Positions 1-5,711 of a DNA stretch of 5,787 nt are shown here, piece after piece. The translations under genes were made by a program, and so were the position numbers. Location of the stretch: the NCBI GenBank assembly GCA_946482495.1, contig CAMLRV010000155.1, positions 1 to 5,787 on the forward strand, in the 5' to 3' direction. The notes beneath the pieces were generated by a model. It saw nothing but the letters and a program-made list of their open reading frames with translations, did not search any database and was not told the origin of the DNA. This stretch comes from an uncultured Flavobacteriia bacterium (lineage in GTDB: Bacteria; Bacteroidota; Bacteroidia; Flavobacteriales; Flavobacteriaceae). How positions within the stretch are numbered: position 1 is the first letter of the stretch; every line of letters starts with the position of its first letter.

Positions 1-117
1 TCCTAATTTTTGAAAAATATAAACTGATTCTGTACTTCCAGAAAATTTGAAATATAAGGTTTGTAATAAAATAACCGCAACAATTATTTTAAAAGTCAAA
101 AAGATAGCTTTCTTCAT
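1..117 (-). CDS. DoxX-like membrane protein, N-terminal part (cut by window edge)
   Basis: Only the first 39 codons are present, read from the ATG at 117 down to base 1 without a stop; the rest lies outside the window. The peptide starts MKKAIFLTFKIIVAVILLQT and continues with YFKFSG and ESVYIFQKLG. One hydrophobic segment spans about residues 5-22, followed by a short loop containing the FKFSG and E..YIF.KLG pattern typical of flavobacterial DoxX-family proteins, which are small four-helix inner-membrane proteins. The family is named after a subunit of thiosulfate:quinone oxidoreductase, but most members have no known role. The ATG is one base after the TAA of the YHS-domain gene (TAA-t-ATG), so translation is probably coupled and the two proteins are likely used together. 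The assignment rests on a short fragment; an unrelated small membrane protein is possible. Confidence 0.68.
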   Translation of the reverse strand, partial: MKKAIFLTFKIIVAVILLQTLYFKFSGSTESVYIFQKLG

Positions 118-118
118 A

Positions 119-577
119 TTATTTAAATATTTTTTTCCAATTTACATCTGCTTTAGCTTTTAAAGCTGCTTCGTTTTTATTCCAAGTTTTTAAAGTATTA
201 TTAAAATAAGCGTTGTAAAATAAATATAATTTTCCGTCAATAATTTTAAAAGTTTCTGGATCAATTTCAACTTTTTCTCCTGAATTTCCCATGGCATAAG
301 CACACCAACCACCATACTGAGGTTCATATTTTGCTGGCGTTTTTACAAATAAGTTTTTATTTTCAATTGTTGAAAAGTAATAAACCACACCCTCATAGGT
401 TGCAGAAATTTCCTTTTTCCCCTTCAATGCCTTATTTTGTTTAAAATAACCAACAGGATCATAGCCTTGTATTGCAAGCTTCTTTTCTAAATTGAATTCT
501 GTGGTTCTTTTCGATTGATTTTGGGAAAATACGTTAAATACTACGAAAAACACAAGTATTGATAATTTAAATTTCAT
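119..577 (-). CDS. Secreted YHS-domain protein
   Basis: A 152-residue exported protein. Residues 1-19 form a signal peptide (MKFK, a hydrophobic core, then FSQ), so the mature protein is probably periplasmic. The rest matches the YHS-domain pattern: AIQGYDPVGYF at 35-45, a central YEGVVYYFST segment at 61-70, then N..F...P.KY.PQYGGWCAYAM at about 74-96 with a single Cys92, IDP..FKI.DGKLYLFYN at 105-122 and a tail ending in ADVNW. YHS domains occur in metal-transporting ATPases and as stand-alone proteins, and are thought to bind metal; the ligand here is unknown. The ATG at 577 begins the signal peptide directly. The gene lies 12 bases after the barrel-protein stop and one base before the DoxX-like start, within one cluster. 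Family assignment is firm; the role is not. Confidence 0.88.
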   Translation of the reverse strand: MKFKLSILVFFVVFNVFSQNQSKRTTEFNLEKKLAIQGYDPVGYFKQNKALKGKKEISATYEGVVYYFSTIENKNLFVKTPAKYEPQYGGWCAYAMGNSGEKVEIDPETFKIIDGKLYLFYNAYFNNTLKTWNKNEAALKAKADVNWKKIFK

Positions 578-589
578 GGCATTGTTTTT

Positions 590-1486
590 TTAAAATGAAT
601 ATTTATAATTGATTCCTAAAGTAATTGATCTTGTTAATCCATCTGGCCTAATTTCTCTATAAAGGAGAGGAAAAGCAATTGATAGTTCTATACTATTCAT
701 ATCATTAATTTTATAGTTCGAAATTAAATTTGCATTAATGGTTATCCCTTCTGAATTATTAATTTCTTGCCGGTTTCCAAAAATATCTTCATAAGTATCA
801 TTACCTAGATGGTAAATGAACAGAAAATTTGGTTTATAAGTAAATCTTTTACTTTTAGATTTAATTGTATACATACTTCTAAACAAAATATCCGATTTTC
901 TCTCAAATAAATTTGTGGTTGGAAAATCATTAGATCCAGAATATTCATCAAAATATGAATTAGCATTAGAATTGATTATTGGAATTTGAATTGTTGAATT
1001 AAAATTCCATTTTTTATATTTGAAATCTGCACCTAAAAATAAATCGTACGTACCTAAGCTTGACTGATAATCCATCGGGATAGAAAAATTATTGATTTTG
1101 TCATTACTTCCTGTAAACGGAATTTTAATTCCCAAAAGTGCACTCCATTGCTTGTCGTTTTTCTCTAAAAATTTATAATTTCCAATTAGAAAGGCATCTC
1201 CAATATTTCCTCGGGTTCCAAAACTTCCCGTTGCTTGAGAATATGTAATTTTTGTGGTTAATGAAAAATGGTTACTAATTACTCTTGTATAAGAAATATA
1301 AGGTGAAATATAGGTAACATCTTCCAATCCTTTTCCTAAAACGTTACCTACTTCTATTTGATTTTTTATTGAATCAATTACGGAAGAAAAACCGTTTCCA
1401 ACAGAACAAATTCCTGCATCGCTACAACCTTGACTAAAACTGTTGCAACTTACAAAAATGATTAAAATAAATAATATCTTTTTCAT
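590..1486 (-). CDS. Putative outer-membrane beta-barrel protein (transporter-like)
   Basis: A 298-residue protein starting at the ATG at 1486, which gives MKKILFILIIFVSC followed by NSFSQ, a typical Flavobacterium signal peptide. The frame stays open to a TTG at 1537, but that adds 17 residues before the signal peptide and overlaps the upstream gene, so it is not used. The mature start has two close cysteines (GCSDAGICSVGNG, Cys21 and Cys27). The rest alternates polar and hydrophobic residues in probable beta strands with aromatic edges, and ends in LGINYKYSF, the terminal Phe being typical of barrel proteins inserted by the BAM complex. It resembles the transporter-like barrels annotated as phenol-degradation MetA type, but no substrate can be read. 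It starts 5 bases after the DM13 gene. A signal-peptidase II site at Cys14 (FVSC) cannot be fully excluded. Confidence 0.72.
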   Translation of the reverse strand: MKKILFILIIFVSCNSFSQGCSDAGICSVGNGFSSVIDSIKNQIEVGNVLGKGLEDVTYISPYISYTRVISNHFSLTTKITYSQATGSFGTRGNIGDAFLIGNYKFLEKNDKQWSALLGIKIPFTGSNDKINNFSIPMDYQSSLGTYDLFLGADFKYKKWNFNSTIQIPIINSNANSYFDEYSGSNDFPTTNLFERKSDILFRSMYTIKSKSKRFTYKPNFLFIYHLGNDTYEDIFGNRQEINNSEGITINANLISNYKINDMNSIELSIAFPLLYREIRPDGLTRSITLGINYKYSF

Positions 1487-1491
1487 TTTAA

Positions 1492-1902
1492 TCAATTTAA
1501 AAGAGCAATTGCATATAAATGATTGAATTGCTGACAATGAATCAAAACATATTTATAAACATTTAAATCAATTGAGTTAGGAATTGTATAAGTGGTTTCT
1601 GGATTTAAATTTCCTAAATTCACAAACGTTTCTGGTGCTTCAGTTGTGGAAAGATAGACTTTTAAATCTGGACCGTTTTCAATAGTGTAATTCTCTAATA
1701 CCAATTTACGTTGATTATTTTCAGAATAGATTTTCACACTTCCAGAACCTGAAATACCTGAAGTTGTTGTAAACTGACCTGTTTTTAACAAAACTGCCGT
1801 GTTTAAATTAATTGTTTGATTATTAGTTTGAGTAAATTCACCTTCTTTTTCACATGAAGTAATTGCAAACAATAGTATATGGAGGGCAAGAATCTTTTTC
1901 AT
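1492..1902 (-). CDS. DM13-domain lipoprotein
   Basis: A 136-residue predicted lipoprotein. The ATG at 1902 gives MKKILALHILLFAITSC, a signal peptide with lipobox ITSC and lipid-bearing Cys17; the frame is open to a GTG at 1941, but that would bury the signal peptide. After a polar linker (about 18-35), residues 38-136 match the DM13 domain: LKTGQF, GSGSVKIYSENNQRKLVLE, then ENGPDLKVYLST (75-86), VNLGNL, TYTIP, and YKYVLIHCQQFNHLYAIALL with the near-invariant Cys123. DM13 domains have been proposed, from comparative genomics, to take part in electron transfer through this cysteine; direct biochemical proof is limited. The protein probably sits in the outer membrane or on the cell surface. It is the first gene of the DM13, barrel, YHS and DoxX cluster, so transcription most likely begins in the gap at 1903-2062. 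Confidence 0.87.
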   Translation of the reverse strand: MKKILALHILLFAITSCEKEGEFTQTNNQTINLNTAVLLKTGQFTTTSGISGSGSVKIYSENNQRKLVLENYTIENGPDLKVYLSTTEAPETFVNLGNLNPETTYTIPNSIDLNVYKYVLIHCQQFNHLYAIALLN

Positions 1903-2062
1903 AAATGTAAAATTTAAATATATTCTTTTAATTAATAACACTCTTTAATATACGTATTATTTTTAAAAATGGATTTTATTATACAATTTAACCGCAAGAC
2001 TTATTTTACCTAAAATTAAGCATTTACGATTAGAAATCATGCTAAACATTTATTAAAAAAAG
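1903..2062. other. 160-base intergenic gap, probable promoter region of the DM13 cluster
   Basis: This is the longest gap in the window and separates the end of the LysE-type exporter gene from the DM13 gene. No open frame with a credible start was seen. It is very AT-rich and holds a 12-base palindrome (ATTTTTAAAAAT, 1959-1970), an 8-base palindrome (ATACGTAT, 1950-1957) and a possible terminator hairpin at 2019-2043. A promoter for the DM13 cluster is expected here, but no clear TTG plus TAnnTTTG pair was found on the minus strand. The nearest match to the -7 box (TAAATTTT) lies only about ten bases from the start codon, too close to be convincing. Confidence 0.5.
2019..2043 (-). terminator. 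Possible weak terminator after the LysE-type gene
   Basis: Downstream of the exporter stop, the minus strand reads AGCATGATT-TCT-AATC, then four unpaired bases and ATGCT. This gives two stacked stems (GATT/AATC and AGCAT/ATGCT) separated by a four-base bulge. The following sequence (TAATTTTAGG) has only a short T tract. The position, about 20 bases past the stop of the last gene in its operon, suits a terminator, but stem and T run are modest. Confidence 0.3.
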
Positions 2063-2704
2063 TTATTTTGATTTTGAATAATTTCTAAAAATTTGAAATA
2101 ATTGAAAAATTGCCAATATGAAGAAAATTACCCAAATGTGTTTAGAGAAAAAGGTTGGGGAAATATAATCATTATTTTTAGCTGTTTCAATTGAAAAAAT
2201 AATGGCTAGCATTCCGAAATATGTTCCTAAAACAGTTCCAAAAACATACAAAAGTCCTTTTTTTCCTGAAGAAATAATATAATTTTCATTAGTTAAATAT
2301 AAGTTCCAACTCATCCAAAATGGCACTTGTGCGACATTTATTGAGCTTAAAATTATTCCAGATACCAATGCAGAATAAGTCAAATAGGCATTATATTTTT
2401 CTAACGAATTTCCATTATTTGAAGTCGAATTATACGTTAGCAAAGTAATTGCTAGTAAAAACACAAATGAAAAAATAGAAATATAATTTTTCCATTTTGG
2501 ATTCATCGTAACTTTGGAAGATAATTTTAGAGTAGTATAAATCACAATCGCTTCAATACATAAAACACCAAATAAATATAGATTTAGTTCATTAAAATTA
2601 GAAGTAGAATAAATCTGATAACCAATTAAATTAAGATATCCCAAAGGAATTGAACCAATGAAGCTAATTGAAAAACCTACTAATATGTTTTTTAAAATTT
2701 GCAA
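2063..2704 (-). CDS. LysE-type exporter-like membrane protein with TTG start
   Basis: A 213-residue polytopic inner-membrane protein with about six hydrophobic segments, roughly at residues 5-30, 41-60, 72-91, 108-130, 148-173 and 187-207. The first contains GFSISFIGSIPLGYLN, and the fourth ends in SINVAQVPFWMSWNLYLT, the positions where LysE/RhtB-family exporters carry their conserved Gly/Pro and Asn-Pro motifs. Family members export amino acids or related small molecules; this one is divergent and its substrate is unknown. The start must be the TTG at 2704: an in-frame stop lies seven codons upstream, and the next ATG (residue 67) would remove two membrane segments. The TTG follows the ATP-grasp stop by two bases, implying translational coupling. 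It is the last gene of the DinB, NRDE, ATP-grasp, LysE block. Confidence 0.75.
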   Translation of the reverse strand: MQILKNILVGFSISFIGSIPLGYLNLIGYQIYSTSNFNELNLYLFGVLCIEAIVIYTTLKLSSKVTMNPKWKNYISIFSFVFLLAITLLTYNSTSNNGNSLEKYNAYLTYSALVSGIILSSINVAQVPFWMSWNLYLTNENYIISSGKKGLLYVFGTVLGTYFGMLAIIFSIETAKNNDYISPTFFSKHIWVIFFILAIFQLFQIFRNYSKSK

Positions 2705-2706
2705 AA

Positions 2707-3741
2707 TTAAATAGTTACAATTTTACTTAAACATTCGTTATGCTCACGATATTCTTTCATACCTTCTTTATGATCTAAGAATTTAAAGCCTCTATCATTA
2801 TTATATTTCCCAATTTGGTACATATAACCAATATGTCTAGCTAATTCTTTCCAAGCAAAAAAGATGGAATGTTTTGGATCGTAAATATGAGTGGGTTCGC
2901 TCCCACTTCCATTTAACTCTACAATGGAAAAATTCTCACCATTTTCTAATTCTTCGAAAGTGTTATACATGATATCGAATCTTCCGAAATAAAACTCTGG
3001 AATAGCTGCACTAATATTTTCAATAACATTAGTTAGTTTTTCAGAAATTAAATGACTCGAATCGATAAACTTAGCACCACGAGCATGGTTTCCATAAGGC
3101 ACAAGATTTACTTTTTCTGATTGAAGTAAAACTTTAAGTAATTCTTCTTTATACTCTTTCTTTAAAGATTTTAACTGTAATTCAAACCTTGGAGTTTTCT
3201 TAATTAATTCTTCAATTGTACTTTTCCCATCACCTTCAACAATCAAATATTCTTTAGAAACAATTCCTGTGATTTTACCTGTAGTTTCACCGGGTAATTT
3301 CACATAAAAAATACCCACTTCATTCTCAAATGGAATTACATCTTGAATTAAGAAATCAAAATCTGCTTTAGAATGGTATTCTTTTAACTCGTCAATATTA
3401 GCAATTTTTTTCACGGCATTTCCACGTAAACCCATATCTGGTTTTAGAATCAATGGAAAACTTTGCTGTGATGTTTCTAGCTTCTTTAGAACAGCATCAA
3501 CACTTGTATTTGCCTTTATGAATAAGGTTTTCGGGTAATATTGTTGCGGAATTTGATCGTAAATTTCAATTTTACTTTCATTCATAAATCCGCCATTTTT
3601 AATTTTTGGATTAGCAGAATTAAAGAAAAAAATCGTTTTTGCCTTAATCGCATAAAATGCCCACAAGAAAAAAATAGGGAAATACACAATTCCGAATGGC
3701 CAATATTCCCAATTTAGGACTTTATGTAAAAACAATCTCAT
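2707..3741 (-). CDS. Membrane-anchored ATP-grasp ligase of unknown substrate
   Basis: A 344-residue protein of the ATP-grasp superfamily, which joins a carboxylate to an amine or similar nucleophile through an acyl-phosphate. Residues 11-40 are strikingly aromatic and hydrophobic (WEYWPFGIVYFPIFFLW and onward), predicting one or two membrane-embedded segments. The catalytic part shows LILKPDMGLRGNAV (97-110; Lys100 and the glycine-rich ATP loop), FLIQDVIPFENEVGIFY (130-146), GDGKST (170-175), YGNHARGAKF (216-225), GRFDIMY (253-259; Asp256) and FSIVELNGSGSEPTHIYDP (271-289; Glu275 and Asn277 as metal ligands). It resembles proteins loosely annotated as D-alanine-D-alanine ligase-like, but the membrane anchor and context argue against a true Ddl. 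Its ATG overlaps the NRDE stop by one base (TAATG), and the exporter gene follows after two bases. The fold is sure; the substrate is unknown. Confidence 0.85.
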   Translation of the reverse strand: MRLFLHKVLNWEYWPFGIVYFPIFFLWAFYAIKAKTIFFFNSANPKIKNGGFMNESKIEIYDQIPQQYYPKTLFIKANTSVDAVLKKLETSQQSFPLILKPDMGLRGNAVKKIANIDELKEYHSKADFDFLIQDVIPFENEVGIFYVKLPGETTGKITGIVSKEYLIVEGDGKSTIEELIKKTPRFELQLKSLKKEYKEELLKVLLQSEKVNLVPYGNHARGAKFIDSSHLISEKLTNVIENISAAIPEFYFGRFDIMYNTFEELENGENFSIVELNGSGSEPTHIYDPKHSIFFAWKELARHIGYMYQIGKYNNDRGFKFLDHKEGMKEYREHNECLSKIVTI

Positions 3742-4442
3742 TAGAAAGTGATAGAATATTCTTTATCCTGAATTAAATCGGAATGATTAACAAACACTGA
3801 TGTTTCAGTAATAATAGTTTGTGTTACACTTAGTGTTTTATACAAATTATCTCGATTGATAATTAAGCCATTTTTAGCATCTTTAGCCTGAGTATTTTTA
3901 TGAAAGAACTGCATGGTTTCTGCAGAAATATCTTTATTATCATTCATGTATTCTGCAAACCAATCGGCGCGTTGCTGTTGAATTTCTGGTGAATATAAAG
4001 TGGATGAAGACCAAATATAAGTTTGATTCACATCTAATGCAACTGTAGATTTTTCTTCACCGCTCCACTGCAATTGATATGGTTTTTTATTTTCTAGAAC
4101 TACTAAAGTAAAAGGTTCAATATCAGTTAAATCAATACTATTCCAAGTTGAAACAATTGAATCAGAACCAATCAATTCTAAAACAATTATTCCGCGACTT
4201 AATCTGTATTTTTCTTTGGCAATATGCTTAAATTTTCCACCATTTAAAAGAATGATGGCGTTTCCAAATTCATCTACAACAAACCAAGTTCCACCTGCTT
4301 TGGAGTCTTTTGGATAAATTATTTTCTTAGTATTAACTTGATAAATTTTTGGCTCGATAGCAGAAGGTCGCGTAACTTTTTCATCTCTATTTGAAGTTAA
4401 TAGAAAGGAATTGTTAGCATAAACAAAACTTACTGTGCACAT
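3741..4442 (-). CDS. NRDE/TANGO2-family protein
   Basis: A 233-residue protein beginning MCTVSFVYANNSFLLTSNRD, the hallmark of the NRDE (TANGO2, DUF833) family: Cys2 directly after the initiator Met and the family-naming NRDE at 18-21, followed by RP at 25-26. GGTWFVVDEFGNAIILLNGG (about 50-69) is a second typical family block. The family has a predicted Ntn-hydrolase fold, in which Cys2 would become the N-terminal nucleophile after Met removal. In eukaryotes TANGO2 homologues have been linked to heme trafficking, and bacterial relatives have been reported to bind heme; an amide hydrolase role is equally open. No signal peptide is present, so it should be cytoplasmic. Its ATG lies inside the end of the DinB gene (13-base overlap), and its stop overlaps the ATP-grasp start. 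Family call is firm; biochemical role is not. Confidence 0.88.
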   Translation of the reverse strand: MCTVSFVYANNSFLLTSNRDEKVTRPSAIEPKIYQVNTKKIIYPKDSKAGGTWFVVDEFGNAIILLNGGKFKHIAKEKYRLSRGIIVLELIGSDSIVSTWNSIDLTDIEPFTLVVLENKKPYQLQWSGEEKSTVALDVNQTYIWSSSTLYSPEIQQQRADWFAEYMNDNKDISAETMQFFHKNTQAKDAKNGLIINRDNLYKTLSVTQTIITETSVFVNHSDLIQDKEYSITF

Positions 4443-4918
4443 TGGTTTCTAAAAACGATAGTTGATGGTGCTACGCCAAAATTTTCATTAACAGTAAGGT
4501 ATTCAAATTGAAAAACTGCTACTTTAATTAAAGCTTGATGATGAATACAATGTTCTAAATTATAGATGACTTCTCTAAAATAGTTAGTATTAATTCTGGA
4601 AACTTCATCAAAAAAGACGCTTTCTAAGATTAAATCTTTGTTTTCTTTTTCAATTTCTTTGCAAATAGCATCGATTTTTTCAATTGCAAAAGAAGGATTG
4701 GTTTGAATTAAAATATTTCTATTTCGGTTGTCGTAATTTAATTCACCAACTTCATACGAATTGATTGCACATTGAAACAACTCAATAATATGACGTGTAT
4801 GCTCACCTATTGAAGCATTACTTAAATACTCAATTGGTTTTGAATAATCATCTTCAGAAATCTGATTTAATAAATGTTGTAATTCGAAAAGAGTCTGTTT
4901 TACCGATGTAAAATTCAT
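4430..4918 (-). CDS. DinB-fold (DinB/YfiT-like) protein
   Basis: A 162-residue, mainly helical cytoplasmic protein with no signal peptide. Two histidine motifs mark the DinB/YfiT-like four-helix fold: SIGEHTRHIIEL at 36-47 (His43 likely, His40 possible) and LEHCIHHQALIK at 121-132, where His123 and His127 give the HxxxH metal pair. Together they could form the three-histidine divalent-metal site of this superfamily. Characterised relatives include thiol-dependent S-transferases using bacillithiol or mycothiol; many others are uncharacterised, and the name DinB does not imply DNA polymerase IV. The gene is the first of a tightly overlapping four-gene block; its 3' end overlaps the NRDE gene by 13 bases. 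A promoter with a good Bacteroidota -7 box lies 35 bases upstream of the ATG at 4918. The reaction is unknown. Confidence 0.82.
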   Translation of the reverse strand: MNFTSVKQTLFELQHLLNQISEDDYSKPIEYLSNASIGEHTRHIIELFQCAINSYEVGELNYDNRNRNILIQTNPSFAIEKIDAICKEIEKENKDLILESVFFDEVSRINTNYFREVIYNLEHCIHHQALIKVAVFQFEYLTVNENFGVAPSTIVFRNQCAQ

Positions 4919-4952
4919 ATTAAATTATTGTTTAATGCTTGCGGTTGTTATG

Positions 4953-4981
4953 CAAAAATAAATATTTATAAATACTATTAA
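4953..4981 (-). promoter_or_regulatory. Bacteroidota-type promoter for the DinB block
   Basis: On the minus strand, 4960-4953 reads TATTTTTG, an exact match to the Bacteroidota -7 consensus TAnnTTTG. Eighteen bases upstream lies TTA (4981-4979), a one-mismatch version of the TTG -33 element. The box is 35 bases from the DinB ATG, so the transcript would have a leader of roughly 28 bases. The strong -7 and weak -33 fit a modest promoter. The surrounding sequence is AT-rich, so chance matches are possible. Confidence 0.5.
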
Positions 4982-4990
4982 CATAAATAT
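4962..4990. repeat. Inverted repeat overlapping the DinB-block promoter
   Basis: ATATTTAT at 4962-4969 and ATAAATAT at 4983-4990 form a perfect 8-base inverted repeat around a 13-base centre. It covers the -33 region and the spacer of the proposed promoter. It could be a regulator binding site, or an AT-only hairpin acting as a weak terminator for the upstream protease gene, since on the minus strand it is followed by TTATTTTTG. All arms are A/T only, so chance is a real alternative. Confidence 0.3.
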
Positions 4991-5000
4991 CTTACTATTT

Positions 5001-5642
5001 TTAATATTTGTAGTTAATTATTTTCTTGCATTTATCGCACAAAGCTAGTTTTTCATTATCAATCGTTGCTAATTTCTCTGCAGCGCTTGTCATAACACAT
5101 TTTTTATCAGGACAATGATGTAATCCTAAATTATGTCCAAACTCGTGAATAGCTACTTTTCTTAGGCGTAACATTTCTTTTTTATGATTGCGACTTTTGA
5201 TTCTAAATTTAGATACTAAAGCACTTTTTCCTGGCTTATACGCTAAACCCATGATTCCAAAATCGCGATACTTCCATTTTGGCTCTAAGATTTTCCCATC
5301 TTTATCAAATTTATCAACACATATATCTTCATTAGTTAACCCTAAAACATAATATACGTTTTTTGGAAGGTTTTGGTTTTGAATTTTAATAATACTATCC
5401 GCTCGATAACGAGGCGATTTAATATTTGTAAAGGCTATTTTTGGTAATACTTTTGAAGGTAAAATTTTAGTTTCTAATTTGTAAAAACTATCAATTACAA
5501 ATGAAATTAATTTGGCGTCTTCTTTTGAGAACGATCCATAGGGCTGAATTCCGACGATTCTTTTTTCTTTTTCAGGTTCATAAACTTTCTCTTTAGAGCA
5601 AGAAACAAAAACAAATAACAAAGCAAATAATGATAATTTCAT
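5001..5642 (-). CDS. Archaemetzincin-type zinc metalloprotease, predicted lipoprotein
   Basis: A 213-residue metzincin-clan protease. Residues 1-15 are a lipoprotein signal peptide (MKLSLFALLFVFVSC, Cys15 as the lipid site), then a charged linker (KEKVYEPEKEKR). The domain begins at about RIVGIQPYG (28-36) and includes YYVLGLTNEDICVD (97-110) and FGIMGLAY (128-135). The active site is HEFGHNLGLHHC at 166-177: zinc ligands His166, His170 and His176, general base Glu167. Cys177, Cys182, Cys202 and Cys205 complete the second zinc site, and Met184 is the Met-turn. The spacing matches the archaemetzincin signature HExxHxxGx3Cx4CxMx17CxxC exactly. Family members are aminopeptidase-like or of unclear activity; the substrate here is unknown. 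It lies just after the acs terminator, only 18 bases from the hairpin, so its own promoter is unclear, and it is separated from the DinB block by 82 bases. Confidence 0.9.
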   Translation of the reverse strand: MKLSLFALLFVFVSCSKEKVYEPEKEKRIVGIQPYGSFSKEDAKLISFVIDSFYKLETKILPSKVLPKIAFTNIKSPRYRADSIIKIQNQNLPKNVYYVLGLTNEDICVDKFDKDGKILEPKWKYRDFGIMGLAYKPGKSALVSKFRIKSRNHKKEMLRLRKVAIHEFGHNLGLHHCPDKKCVMTSAAEKLATIDNEKLALCDKCKKIINYKY

Positions 5643-5657
5643 CTAGATAAATTTTAT

Positions 5658-5689
5658 AAAAAAAGAGACACAAAAATTGTACCTCTTTT
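5658..5689 (-). terminator. Intrinsic terminator after acs
   Basis: On the minus strand AAAAGAGGTACA (5689-5678), loop ATTTT and TGTGTCTCTTTT (5672-5661) pair over 12 consecutive positions if two central G-U wobbles are counted. The arm runs into a seven-T tract (5664-5658). It begins 22 bases after the acs stop and ends before the protease start at 5642, as expected for a terminator closing the acs transcript. The stem is also A/T-rich at its base. Confidence 0.75.
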
Positions 5690-5711
5690 AAAATTATTTT
5701 TATGAGATTGA

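Noticed and set aside
1487..1537. Longer start (TTG at 1537) for the barrel protein
   Set aside because: It adds 17 residues before a clean signal peptide, uses TTG, and runs 46 bases into the DM13 gene. The ATG at 1486 fits better.
1903..1941. Longer start (GTG at 1941) for the DM13 protein
   Set aside because: It adds 13 residues ahead of the lipoprotein signal peptide and uses GTG, while ATG at 1902 begins the signal peptide directly.
1959..1970. Palindrome ATTTTTAAAAAT as an operator
   Set aside because: Simple A/T palindromes are common in DNA of this composition; nothing else supports regulation.
1990..1998. Nine-base match CTTGCGGTT shared, in opposite orientation, with 4938-4946
   Set aside because: It looked like a possible repeat or recombination site, but flanking bases do not match and no third full copy was seen. 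Chance is likely.
4919..5000. Integron-like or tRNA-like element in the gap before the DinB gene
   Set aside because: GCATAACAACCGC vaguely recalls recombination cores, but no paired core sites and no cloverleaf could be drawn.
5643..5690. Promoter for the archaemetzincin gene within the acs terminator region
   Set aside because: AATTTTTG resembles a -7 box with one mismatch, but it lies in the terminator stem-loop and has no TTG at the right distance.
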